NCBI GenBank assembly: GCA_021648265.1
Contig: JAKITD010000023.1
Span: forward strand, 1-39,476
Length of the DNA: 39,476 nt
Reading direction: 5' to 3'
Origin: Flavobacteriaceae bacterium
GTDB lineage: Bacteria; Bacteroidota; Bacteroidia; Flavobacteriales; Flavobacteriaceae
Part shown: piece by piece, positions 21,820 to 31,282 of the stretch
Layout of the letters: each line of letters starts with the position of its first letter
How positions within the stretch are numbered: the stretch's first letter is position 1
Position numbers and translations under genes: made by a program
Notes under the pieces: generated by a model
What the model was told of the DNA's origin: nothing
What the model saw: the letters and a program-made list of their open reading frames with translations, nothing else
The model's database searches: none

Positions 21820-22542
21820 TTAGTTCTCTACTTGGAATAAAATTGGTAATGAATATAACACCCCAACTGCTTTTCCACGTTGTTTACCAGGAATCATTTT
21901 AGGTAACGCTTTTACAACTTTTACAGCTTCCTGTTCTAATTTTGGGTGTGGTGCACGTGCTCTTACTCCCACTACGTTTCCATTCTTGTCTATTTTAAAC
22001 TGAACATTAATACGTTGTCTTCCTTCCAAACCTAAATCTCCTGCAAGTTCGGTATTAAATTTCTTCTGTACGAATTTCATAATTTTCTCAGACATACATT
22101 TTTTCTTTTCAGCATTGCCTTTTTTCTTTTCACAACCTGGATAAACTGGTACATTTTCAATAACCGCAAAAGGCACATCTGCAATTTCTTCTTCTACTGC
22201 GTCCTCAATCTCTTCAATATCAGCGATTTCTTCTTCTTGATCTACCTCGGCAGATTCAATGATTGTTTCTTCAATATCCGCTTCATCTTCAATTACCTCA
22301 ATTATTTCAGGTGCTGGTGGCGGTGGTGGTGGCGGTGGCGGTGGTGTGTTTATTTCAGTAATTGGAATATCTTCATCAAGGTCGTCACTTACGTTCAGTT
22401 TATCTATCGAAATATCTGATTGCTCATAGGTTTTGTTTTCTATTGCACGCCATGTGATAAAAAGCATTAATACCATTCCTAATTGGAAAAATATCATACT
22501 TCTACGATTTAAGTCAAATTTCGGATTTTTTTTCAGTTCCAT
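21820..22542 (-). CDS. TonB family energy transducer
   Basis: A 240-residue protein with an N-terminal membrane helix (SMIFFQLGMVLMLFITW), a run of ten prolines (NTPPPPPPPPPPAPE), an acidic stretch of Glu/Ile/Ala repeats, and a TonB C-terminal domain (VPVYPGCEKKKGNAEKKKC, VQFKIDKNGNVVGVRARAP, LPKMIPGKQRGKAVGVLYSL). It matches TonB of Bacteroidota in length and order. It would energise transport through TonB-dependent receptors. The strongly acidic linker differs from the basic Pro/Lys linker of its neighbour, so the two probably serve different partners. Confidence 0.88.
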   Translation of the reverse strand: MELKKNPKFDLNRRSMIFFQLGMVLMLFITWRAIENKTYEQSDISIDKLNVSDDLDEDIPITEINTPPPPPPPPPPAPEIIEVIEDEADIEETIIESAEVDQEEEIADIEEIEDAVEEEIADVPFAVIENVPVYPGCEKKKGNAEKKKCMSEKIMKFVQKKFNTELAGDLGLEGRQRINVQFKIDKNGNVVGVRARAPHPKLEQEAVKVVKALPKMIPGKQRGKAVGVLYSLPILFQVEN

Positions 22543-22598
22543 AATCGTTTATTTATATTGTTGCTAAAATATATAAAATCTTTAGGATATAAAAGATT

Positions 22599-23000
22599 TC
22601 ATGATTTAATTCTGTTTTTAACATTCAAGAATATTATTGTGCCTACCATTGCACCTATCATATTTGCTAAAACATCAAAAATATCTGCTCCTCTAAATTG
22701 AACAAATTGTTCTTGGATTATTTCAATTATTATGCCATAAGCTAAACATAACCCTAAAATTGCAAAAACACTTTTTTTTATATTGTCTTTATTTTTAGTT
22801 AAATAAAAATAAATGTTCCATAAAAAAGCAAGTATTAGATAGATTGAACTATGAACAATTTTATCTAGCGGAATTATAAAATTAACTTTAACAGACCCCC
22901 TTGCTGGAAATAAAAAAGCAATTGTTATTAGTAAAACATATAATAAACAAATTACAAGAAGCGTATTAGGCTCCAATAATTTTTTTATAAGTTTCGGCAT
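22599..23000 (-). CDS. VanZ-like membrane protein
   Basis: A 133-residue protein with four membrane helices (LLVICLLYVLLITIAFLF, IVHSSIYLILAFLWNIYFYL, SVFAILGLCLAYGIIIEIIQ, VLANMIGAMVGTIIFL). The VanZ-family marks DKIVHS and GIIIEIIQEQFVQFRGADIFD are present. Its start overlaps the end of gcvH by 35 bp in another frame, so the two are co-translated. The gcvH-vanZ pair downstream of sprA is a conserved flavobacterial arrangement. Its biochemical role is unknown. Confidence 0.8.
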   Translation of the reverse strand: MPKLIKKLLEPNTLLVICLLYVLLITIAFLFPARGSVKVNFIIPLDKIVHSSIYLILAFLWNIYFYLTKNKDNIKKSVFAILGLCLAYGIIIEIIQEQFVQFRGADIFDVLANMIGAMVGTIIFLNVKNRIKS

Positions 23001-23346
23001 CTAATAAATCATTTACTTCTTCTAGATTAGTCATTTTAATTTTAATCATCCATCCTTCTCCAAAAGCATCTGAGTTTACTTTTTCGGGTTCGGTTTCTAG
23101 ACTGTCGTTAAATTCTATAATTTCACCTGTAAGTGGTAGGATTAAATCGGAAACTGTTTTTACGGCTTCAACCGTGCCAAATATTTCGTCTTTATCTAGT
23201 GTTTCATCTAGTGTTTCAACTTCAACATAAACAATATCACCCAACTCTCCTTGGGCAAAATCTGTAATTCCAACTGTTGCAATATCATCGTCTATAAGAA
23301 TCCATTCGTGATCTTTTGTGTATTTTAAATTTGAGGGTACATTCAT
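22966..23346 (-). CDS. gcvH: Glycine cleavage system H protein
   Basis: A 126-residue lipoyl carrier of the glycine cleavage complex. It starts MNVPSNLKYTKDHEW, contains GITDFAQGELGDIVYVE, and carries the lipoylated Lys63 in the motif VEAVKTVSDL. Length and all conserved blocks are standard. It lies 18 bp after sprA. Its link to the secretion gene is positional only, with no functional tie evident. Confidence 0.95.
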   Translation of the reverse strand: MNVPSNLKYTKDHEWILIDDDIATVGITDFAQGELGDIVYVEVETLDETLDKDEIFGTVEAVKTVSDLILPLTGEIIEFNDSLETEPEKVNSDAFGEGWMIKIKMTNLEEVNDLLDAETYKKIIGA

Positions 23347-23364
23347 AATACTATTTTTTATTTA

Positions 23365-26300
23365 TTAATTTCCAAAATTATAACGTAAAGTAAATCCTGT
23401 TCTAATTGTTGTCTGAGGGAAGGCGGTAGAAATAGCATATTCAGAGAATGTATGATCATAATAGAACAGTGCGGTTAAGTTTTTACTCAATGCGTAATCT
23501 ATAGATATTTGTGCTCCGTATATGGTCTGCCCTGCAGTAATTTGACTGTTTTCAATATCCAAATAACGTATAATTGTTTTATTATCTCTTTTAGACAAGT
23601 CTAATTTAAAATTTAAATCACTTTTTAGAATTCTCTTTTTCCCACCAAAGTTAGTTCCAATTCTTAAATCTTTAATACGATAACCAGCTCCAATTATTAT
23701 TTCATCTCCTTTTAATTCTGTTAATAAATTATTTGCAAAACTTAGAGAAAGTGCTCTATCTTTTCTTAATTCAAAAAGGATTTTAATAGAGTTTTTCATT
23801 TCGAAATCTACCTTAATTAAAGGTGAAAACTGCTCTGTTAAATTCACATTTGAAAGTATTGTTTGACTTTTAAAATTACCAGATTGATCTAAATCTTCAG
23901 GATTATTTGGATCGTAATCTAAGTTTGATTGAAATTGATTTACGGTATATCCAGATCTATATCCATGTTGTAATGAGAATCGTTTAAAGTTCTTTTTAAA
24001 CCATTTAATTTTCATTAATCCAGTATATTTTAAATCCCAGTTTGGTAACGGTATATCTCTAAAGATTCCGGTATCTTCTTTTTCAGGGTTTGATCCTTTA
24101 TAGGCCGATAAAAATGACGGTAATAACACATCTTGACTTGTTCTTCCAAATCCAACTGGATATCCTGTTTCAGGGTCTACTGGATAGTTGGTGGTTCCAT
24201 AAAAATCTTCTGCTAATCTTCTTGCGATAATTATTCTATTATTTCTAAAATCATCAAAAGTTTTAGAGGTAAATTCATCGCTAGTACTAAAAGCTGTTTT
24301 TATTAGTAAGGTGCTAATATTAAAATTTCCGAATGTATTTGGAGTTAGCGATCTATACAAATCGTCTTGGATTATATAATTTTCTGAATAATTTTCTGAA
24401 TAAATTCTATTTCCTGTAACGTCAATTTTTAATCCTGGAATTAATTCAATATTTGCTTGAACATCTAATTGTTTAGATTCTACCTCTGTATATTGCTCAT
24501 TAAATTCAGGGTACAATGTTAACCATCCTTTACGTGCTGCTAATTCTCTAACATCAGCTTGGCTTCCAAATGTAAATCCTGAAGTTGGTTTTAAGGTTCC
24601 CGCAAAACCAACAGATCTTGTGTAACCAGGGAGATAAGTACCATTATTTTCTTGGTAATTAAACTGAATTTTCTTTACCATAGTTACGATATCAATCAAT
24701 ATATTCATTGATTTTTCACCACCACTTAATGAACTTGTATTTCCTGTTCCGCTGCCGCCTTTCTTTGCATTTTTAGCTGCTGCAAGTAAAGATTTTCCTT
24801 CTTCTAGGTCAATTTCCTTACTTCCAGATTTTCCGCCTTTATTCCCTCGTCCTTTACTTTCTTCTTCACCAGCACCACTATTAGGACCTCCTTTTGAAGA
24901 GCGTTTTGTTTTTTTCCTTTTGGTTAGACCTATATATCTGTAAAAAGATTTCATGTCTAAACTTGAGTTTATTCTGTGAGTACTTGCATTTTGTACTGAA
25001 TTACCCAAATTATAAGTCTGAGTTGTGCCGTCTTCAAGGTCAATTTCTAAATCTATAAAAAAGTCACTACTTTTTTGCCATTGGAAATCTCCAGTATAAG
25101 AATAGGTTGCTCTAATAAATTTTAAAAATGGCACTTTATTAAATGGTAAATCATAATTTAACTGAAGTGATTGAAAATGTTGGTTAGGATCACCAACATC
25201 AAAAAATCCATCCCAAACACCAATAGAATTATTTGTGTTTCCTAGAGGGTCTATATAGTTTTTTACCACCCTGTTATTTGTTGATGTAAAGTTTAAACGC
25301 AATGATTTAGAAAAATTATAATTTATAGTGTATTGCCAATCAAACAAGAAATTTCTTTGGTATAATGTAGGTACTCCAATGCTGTTTTCTGGTAAGTTAA
25401 GTTCACGGAATTTCTGTTCATTATATTGTCGAATATAATTAGACCCAACAGAAACATTGGTTGGTAAAGCATTGAAATTAAAGTCTTTTAATAATTGCCA
25501 GTATTTACTTCTAAAAATTGAATCATTCTTTTTAAAAGGTTCAATAGGTTTAGAATTAAAATTGTAATTATAGGTTGCACCTACTCGAACATTTTGATCT
25601 TTTGATTCTTCAATCTCAAAGCTTCTATGATCTATTTGATTATAAGAATAAGACATAGTAAAATTTTCTATATCATAAACACGGGGTTTCGCATCTCCTG
25701 TTCTATCTTTCCTAACACCAATAAAGTTTATACTTTGTCTTCGGGTATAATTCTCAGATTGTCTTAGTATTTCGGCTTTTCTGTTTGAATCTTGCTGACT
25801 ATCGAGTCTTGTTTGCAGTTCAATATCTTGAAATTCCGCATCGTATTTTGGAGTAATTAACTCTTCTGATCGCCCATAATTAAAAGGAAGTTGTATTCCC
25901 CAATTTAAAGGTAATAATTGACCTAAATTAAAATTAGTTACTAATCCATATTCTTTACTATCTTCTAGACTTCTTTGTGCTGGACCTTGTTCTAATGTAC
26001 CAAAACCAACGGTACTCATAGCACCTGTTGCACTTATATTTGCAAAATCTGCAAAGTTCATATCCATACTAGCTACTGCTGCCCAACCACCACTATTGTC
26101 TAATTCTGTCATTCTAAGTTCATTGAACCAGGTTTCTCCACAAACTTCGTTGGTAGTATTATTTCGAACTCCTAACATTATGATACGAACATTTCCGAAA
26201 CTTGGATTTCCTTTTATTCCAATTTTTAATGGATTTTCGGGGCCGCTAAAATCTGGATCTAAATCTATTTGATTATAAAAGGTAATTTCACCTGGGTTGT

Positions 26301-29300
26301 TATTTGGATCGCCTAGTGTAAGTGCTTTTACTTGTTGTAATAAACTTAAAGGTAAAAGAAGTCTATTTTCTATTGGCCAAATTTCTTCTGATGATGTACT
26401 CGCAAAAGGAGTAGGATTTAAAGGAATCTGAATTTCATAATAGTTTTGGGTAAGGTCATTTCCTAACCTTACAAATGCAACTATATCTCCGTCTGATAGT
26501 AGTGTTTCATTTACAAAAGATTCATTGTGAATATACATTTCTAAATTTTTATATTGACGCATATCAACATTGAAATTTTTATAAACAGATCGGCCATCTT
26601 CAGGTTCAAGTCCACATACTCTTAACGATAAGGATTGTTCGTTTTGTCGTATTATATTATTATTATTATTTAATTGTTCTCTCACAACTCCTGGAGGTAA
26701 TACATAAGGAATTGGCAATCTATTCTCATTTTCTTCAATACTAACTGCTAAATTCTCAAATAAAGTATTTCCAACTGTTGGGTCTTGAGCGTTTTCATCT
26801 AATGCCAATTGAAATCTTCTATAATCACCTCGAACAAGATCCAAAGTACCAAAACGTAAAATCATTTGCTCTTCAAAATCAGACATAAACATACGCATAA
26901 AACGTATCGATCTAAAATCTGCCGCCCCATTAACCGCTTGATCCGGTTTGCTAATTGGTACTTTAAACTGAATCCATCTTACGGGTATTACTTCATTGTT
27001 TTGTAGCGTAACATTAATATCTTTAGTGTCGGTTATATATTCACTATTTGAGATATTCATTCCTGGAAAAATATCTACGTTATATTCAAAATAACTATCA
27101 ATCGAATTCATGGTATTATCTCGATTAATATCTTCTACATCTGGTATTGTAGTTGAACCTCTATCTGTGTTTGTAACTTCAACTGGTGAGTTTCCTTGGG
27201 TACCGTTATATTGTTTATAACGCTCTATAATATTACCTTCTGCTTGTAAAAAATATTTATAATTATCTCCTGCTGGATCTTCTAAATCTGCAAAATTTGG
27301 AAATTGCGAAGCTTCTTCTGTATCATTTAATCCATCATAACCAATATCCTGATTGGTTCGTTCTTCTCCTTCAGTATCAAAAACATATATTAATGACTGG
27401 CTAGTTGGAACTTTTCCGTAAACAGTAGGGATTGTATTATCTAAACTACCGTCTTCTGGTAGTCCATTTTCATATTGCTTTCTCCCATCTTTTAAAACAT
27501 CTTCAGATATGTTACCAAGATTAAATGTTAAGGTTCCTCCATTATTTCCAGATGTTTCATCATAAATAAACGGATCCATTAACCAAAATTCTATATACTC
27601 TACATTTGATCGTTCAAAATCTGTAGTGGTTAATTGTCTTGTTACACCTCCATAGTTTGAAGCAGGATTTAACAATGGGCTTCCGCCTATTGCATCTGGA
27701 GAGTAATTATATTGCCCTCTAGCTTCAGGATTGTAATTTAAATCTAAGGTAAACAATGCTTGAGTTTGTCCTTGAATAATATCTTGATTTGGAAATATTT
27801 CGTCCCTAAAAACACGTCTTGTAAATGGAGAGGATATATCTTCTACTGAAATACCATCTGGTCGTTGAGAACTATAAAAAATAGGATCAATGGTGTACCA
27901 AGATAATTTTGCTCTTTTATAGTTTGTTGCCAAATTACCATTTCCCAATTCTCCTCCATAACCTATTGGCGAACTAGATAAAAACCAAGTCTGAGGTGAT
28001 CTTATATCTGTTCTTGTTTGTGCTGCTTCAAAGTCATCTATATAAGATGTTGTTTTTCCGTTAAGATCAGAGACTTTAGGAGCTCCTGGTAATAAATATG
28101 CAAATTCACCTCTTACAGATATATTTGATTCTACATCGGTATCTATATTTGGAAGTTTATTTACCAGTCGTGTTAAAAAAGGAACTTCTGTAGAGTAGTT
28201 AGCATTAATTCCGAACATTGTATTGTTTACAGGTTCAGAACTAAATGAAGATTTTTGAGTAAGTGGGCGTTCATTCATATTCAAATAAGTGGCTCCCATT
28301 TGAAATTTTTCACTGAATAAATGCTCTACATTTATTCCTGTAAATCGTTTTGTTTGTTGACCAAACAAAGTATTATTTTCTGTAGTTACAGATATCGGTG
28401 TATTTGAATTTAATAATGATGGATCTAATATTTGAACCCGTCCTAATTGATAATTAACGGTATAATCTACTCCTTCAACTAAAACTCTACCTCCCGCTGT
28501 TACAGTAACAGAACCTTGAGGTATATTGAACGCCCCAATTGGAATTCCGTCTGCTCCAGTAGATTTGTAGGTTCCCTTTAATTGAAATTTGTTTTTATCA
28601 CTATCCTGTTGTTCTGCCTGTGTTTTAGTAGAAGAATAAAGGGTTTTAAATACATATTTGTTTTGATTGGCATTATATGTTGCCGGAATATCATAATCTT
28701 CGGATGGATTAGATGTATCTTCTAATTTATTAAATAGGTAGTCACCAAAAGGCTCTACTTTAGTAAAAATTATACGTCCGTTTTGAGTATCAACTGTAAT
28801 TCCTGGTAAAAAATCGAAAAAACCATCACCTTCTTGTTGAGGATCTCCGTTAAAGTTTAATTGATCTAAACTAAAAACTCTCAATAAAGGGGTATTGTCA
28901 ACACCTTCTGGTAAACTTGTTGCAGGAAATTCTGGACTGCTAGGAGCTGCTGTAATAAAATTTTGTGGGGTTGGGTCTGTATATAAAATATTAAGATTAA
29001 ACCCTTCTCTTTCTAATTGAAATGCTCCTAAAGGATATATGTTTTTCATCATAATATCCCATATTGGCTCTTCAACATTGGTAATATTACTTTTTAATAG
29101 TTTTACTATTAAATTTTGTGAAATCCCAACAATTGGTTCTTCTGTACCTTGACCAGGTATGGTACCTCCAGATGCCTCAACACCATCTGTTGAAAATTCT
29201 CCAACTTGATATACTCTTCCATTTACTGTAAATTGAAATGCAACTGCTAATACTTCGTCATTATTTAATCGTTGATTTAAAGAAATATACCCCAATTGTG

Positions 29301-30612
29301 TATCCAATTGATATTCGTTAAACTGTAATTTTCGTGCGTTTTCAAGGGTTACATAATCAAGACCATCCCGAACTGAAACACCAAAGCCAGATTGTACTGT
29401 AGCGATATCTCTAATGGCTGGATTTAAAATAGAAGACTCAGCTCCATCAATTCCAAATGGATTAAAATCGTTATTTCCATTGTCTGGATAGGCCCTAGAA
29501 GAAGTATTAACAAATCCTCCAGGAGGAAAAGGCAAACCTATATTATTTGGGTTTGGTTCACCAATATCCTGAACTGCAACTATATTCCGAACGTCTTGTG
29601 TGTTTGCTGTTCGGTTAGTAATCCAAACTTCTGTTCTTGTAATTTGAACATTTGTATTTATAAAAGGATATTGAGAAAGTACTTTATCATAGTTTTCTTT
29701 AAAATAATGCGATAAGAAAAAGTGCCTGTTTTCATCATAATCTAAAGCAAATATTTCAAAATTTGTAACTGTTGCTCCACCTTCTGCCACAACAGTTCTT
29801 GTTTCAGATTGTTGTTCAGAAAACACACCTGTTATCGTTGTTTTTCCGAATTGCAATTCTGTTTTAACACCAAATAAACTTTGTGCTCCTTGCAATAACG
29901 AGCTATTTAAAGGCATACTTACGTTACCTACTTCTATTTTACGAATAATATCGTCTTCGGTAGGTGTGTATTCTAATTTTATTTGGTTTTGAAAATCGAA
30001 GGTAGATTGTGTGTCATAATTAGCCGTAATTTGAAGGCGTTCTCCAATTTTCCCTAACAAACTTAAACTTATTCTTTGGTCAAAATCAAAAGACAAGTTA
30101 CTTCTATTTCGTGGTGAAAAAGCTGGATTGTCTTGTTTGGTGTATAATAAACCTAAATCAATTTCAACACTACCTTGTGGGATAATATCAATTGTATTTC
30201 CTCCAAAAATAGATTCAAAGAAACCTGATTTTACATAAAGAGTTGGTAGCAAGTTTTTTTGCAACTCTTCAGACCCTTCTTTTCTTCCATCGGCAGCATC
30301 AATTTTTTCTTTGAAATAAGCTTTCATTTGCTCATTCAAAATTAAATCCTGGTATTCTTCTGGAGTTAAAATTAAAGGATGTGTAATCGTAAAACTTCCA
30401 ATAATTTTGCTGTAAATATACATTTCAATAATAGGATCGTAGGTATATAAATCCTGAATACTTGATGGATTTGGCAGATCCATTCTCCCCATAGAAGAAC
30501 CTGTACTTGTAGAATCTTGCGAATATACAGTTGAAAAACCACCTATAATAATACTAATAACTAATAATAGCTTGAAAAAGCTAACCTTTAAAGCGTAATT
30601 TTTTGATCCCAA
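23365..30612 (-). CDS. sprA: Cell-surface/type IX secretion translocon protein SprA (Sov family)
   Basis: A 2415-residue outer-membrane protein with a signal peptide (VSFFKLLLVISIIIGGFSTV, then YSQ). It forms the giant barrel of the type IX secretion translocon and is needed for gliding in flavobacteria. Family features seen include its great length, the early PNPSSIQDLYTYDP region, repeated barrel motifs with NLFGVKTELQFGKT-type strands, and the C-terminal TIRTGFTLRYNFGN. The only start codon before the signal peptide is TTG at 30612: the ruvA stop lies in the same frame 6 bp upstream, and the first ATG comes after the signal peptide. A low-complexity Gly/Ser/Lys stretch (GGSGTGNTSSLSGGEKS and upstream) is inserted in the C-terminal third. 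It is followed by gcvH. Confidence 0.93.
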   Translation of the reverse strand: MGSKNYALKVSFFKLLLVISIIIGGFSTVYSQDSTSTGSSMGRMDLPNPSSIQDLYTYDPIIEMYIYSKIIGSFTITHPLILTPEEYQDLILNEQMKAYFKEKIDAADGRKEGSEELQKNLLPTLYVKSGFFESIFGGNTIDIIPQGSVEIDLGLLYTKQDNPAFSPRNRSNLSFDFDQRISLSLLGKIGERLQITANYDTQSTFDFQNQIKLEYTPTEDDIIRKIEVGNVSMPLNSSLLQGAQSLFGVKTELQFGKTTITGVFSEQQSETRTVVAEGGATVTNFEIFALDYDENRHFFLSHYFKENYDKVLSQYPFINTNVQITRTEVWITNRTANTQDVRNIVAVQDIGEPNPNNIGLPFPPGGFVNTSSRAYPDNGNNDFNPFGIDGAESSILNPAIRDIATVQSGFGVSVRDGLDYVTLENARKLQFNEYQLDTQLGYISLNQRLNNDEVLAVAFQFTVNGRVYQVGEFSTDGVEASGGTIPGQGTEEPIVGISQNLIVKLLKSNITNVEEPIWDIMMKNIYPLGAFQLEREGFNLNILYTDPTPQNFITAAPSSPEFPATSLPEGVDNTPLLRVFSLDQLNFNGDPQQEGDGFFDFLPGITVDTQNGRIIFTKVEPFGDYLFNKLEDTSNPSEDYDIPATYNANQNKYVFKTLYSSTKTQAEQQDSDKNKFQLKGTYKSTGADGIPIGAFNIPQGSVTVTAGGRVLVEGVDYTVNYQLGRVQILDPSLLNSNTPISVTTENNTLFGQQTKRFTGINVEHLFSEKFQMGATYLNMNERPLTQKSSFSSEPVNNTMFGINANYSTEVPFLTRLVNKLPNIDTDVESNISVRGEFAYLLPGAPKVSDLNGKTTSYIDDFEAAQTRTDIRSPQTWFLSSSPIGYGGELGNGNLATNYKRAKLSWYTIDPIFYSSQRPDGISVEDISSPFTRRVFRDEIFPNQDIIQGQTQALFTLDLNYNPEARGQYNYSPDAIGGSPLLNPASNYGGVTRQLTTTDFERSNVEYIEFWLMDPFIYDETSGNNGGTLTFNLGNISEDVLKDGRKQYENGLPEDGSLDNTIPTVYGKVPTSQSLIYVFDTEGEERTNQDIGYDGLNDTEEASQFPNFADLEDPAGDNYKYFLQAEGNIIERYKQYNGTQGNSPVEVTNTDRGSTTIPDVEDINRDNTMNSIDSYFEYNVDIFPGMNISNSEYITDTKDINVTLQNNEVIPVRWIQFKVPISKPDQAVNGAADFRSIRFMRMFMSDFEEQMILRFGTLDLVRGDYRRFQLALDENAQDPTVGNTLFENLAVSIEENENRLPIPYVLPPGVVREQLNNNNNIIRQNEQSLSLRVCGLEPEDGRSVYKNFNVDMRQYKNLEMYIHNESFVNETLLSDGDIVAFVRLGNDLTQNYYEIQIPLNPTPFASTSSEEIWPIENRLLLPLSLLQQVKALTLGDPNNNPGEITFYNQIDLDPDFSGPENPLKIGIKGNPSFGNVRIIMLGVRNNTTNEVCGETWFNELRMTELDNSGGWAAVASMDMNFADFANISATGAMSTVGFGTLEQGPAQRSLEDSKEYGLVTNFNLGQLLPLNWGIQLPFNYGRSEELITPKYDAEFQDIELQTRLDSQQDSNRKAEILRQSENYTRRQSINFIGVRKDRTGDAKPRVYDIENFTMSYSYNQIDHRSFEIEESKDQNVRVGATYNYNFNSKPIEPFKKNDSIFRSKYWQLLKDFNFNALPTNVSVGSNYIRQYNEQKFRELNLPENSIGVPTLYQRNFLFDWQYTINYNFSKSLRLNFTSTNNRVVKNYIDPLGNTNNSIGVWDGFFDVGDPNQHFQSLQLNYDLPFNKVPFLKFIRATYSYTGDFQWQKSSDFFIDLEIDLEDGTTQTYNLGNSVQNASTHRINSSLDMKSFYRYIGLTKRKKTKRSSKGGPNSGAGEEESKGRGNKGGKSGSKEIDLEEGKSLLAAAKNAKKGGSGTGNTSSLSGGEKSMNILIDIVTMVKKIQFNYQENNGTYLPGYTRSVGFAGTLKPTSGFTFGSQADVRELAARKGWLTLYPEFNEQYTEVESKQLDVQANIELIPGLKIDVTGNRIYSENYSENYIIQDDLYRSLTPNTFGNFNISTLLIKTAFSTSDEFTSKTFDDFRNNRIIIARRLAEDFYGTTNYPVDPETGYPVGFGRTSQDVLLPSFLSAYKGSNPEKEDTGIFRDIPLPNWDLKYTGLMKIKWFKKNFKRFSLQHGYRSGYTVNQFQSNLDYDPNNPEDLDQSGNFKSQTILSNVNLTEQFSPLIKVDFEMKNSIKILFELRKDRALSLSFANNLLTELKGDEIIIGAGYRIKDLRIGTNFGGKKRILKSDLNFKLDLSKRDNKTIIRYLDIENSQITAGQTIYGAQISIDYALSKNLTALFYYDHTFSEYAISTAFPQTTIRTGFTLRYNFGN

Positions 30613-30615
30613 TTG

Positions 30616-31197
30616 TTACAAATTTTTTAAAGCTTGTTTAATAATGGTTTCTACAGAAGCATTGGGGTTCTCTTTCACTACTATATCACATACCCTTTCT
30701 GCTTGTTTTCTAGTAAATCCTAATGTTTCTAAAGCAGATAACGCTTCATTTTTATTAGTATTGCTTGAAGTAGTTGAAACATCATCTAAGCCGTAAACTT
30801 TTAATATTTTATCCTTTAAGTCTAAAACTACCCGTTGTGCTGTTTTAGACCCAATTCCTTTAACCGATTGTATGGTTGCAATATCGTTTTGCGCGATTGC
30901 ATCCATTACTTGATTTGGTGATAAAGAAGACAGCATCGTTCTAGCAATACTAGCCCCAATCCCAGAAACTGATATTAACAACCTAAATATTTCACGCTCT
31001 AACTTACTAGAAAATCCAAATAGTGTATGCGAATCTTCTCGTACTTGTAAATGCGTAAAAAGTTTCACGTTTTCCTTTTCAGGAATTTGTGAAAAAGTAT
31101 GTAATGAAATGTTTATTGAATATCCGACACCGTTACAGTCTATGACTATACTTGTTGGGGTTTTTTCAATTAGTTTTCCCTGTATATGGGTAATCAT
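30616..31197 (-). CDS. ruvA: Holliday junction DNA helicase subunit RuvA
   Basis: A 193-residue protein starting MITHIQGKLIEKTPTSIVID (OB domain), with two helix-hairpin-helix motifs (LLISVSGIGASIARTML and IQSVKGIGSKTAQRVVLDL) and a C-terminal helical domain that contacts RuvB. It is a standard full-length RuvA, binding four-way DNA junctions and directing the RuvB motor encoded at 34640. It starts the ruvA-sprA-gcvH-vanZ run behind a full-consensus promoter. Confidence 0.95.
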   Translation of the reverse strand: MITHIQGKLIEKTPTSIVIDCNGVGYSINISLHTFSQIPEKENVKLFTHLQVREDSHTLFGFSSKLEREIFRLLISVSGIGASIARTMLSSLSPNQVMDAIAQNDIATIQSVKGIGSKTAQRVVLDLKDKILKVYGLDDVSTTSSNTNKNEALSALETLGFTRKQAERVCDIVVKENPNASVETIIKQALKNL

Positions 31198-31221
31198 AAG
31201 TTAGTTAAAGTTATAATTTGC

Positions 31222-31251
31222 CAAATATAGAATAATTATTTGCATCTGCAA
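31222..31251 (-). promoter_or_regulatory. Promoter of ruvA-sprA-gcvH
   Basis: The minus strand reads TTG (31251-31249), a 19-base spacer, then TATATTTG (31229-31222), a full match to the Bacteroidota consensus. The leader to the ruvA ATG is about 20 nt. Confidence 0.7.
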
Positions 31252-31282
31252 TTTCTGAAATTACTAAATTATCAGGTTTAAA

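Noticed and set aside
22312-22341. GGTGGCGGT-type triplet repeat that might be a microsatellite
   Set aside because: On the coding strand it encodes the ten-proline run of the TonB linker, a normal feature of the family.
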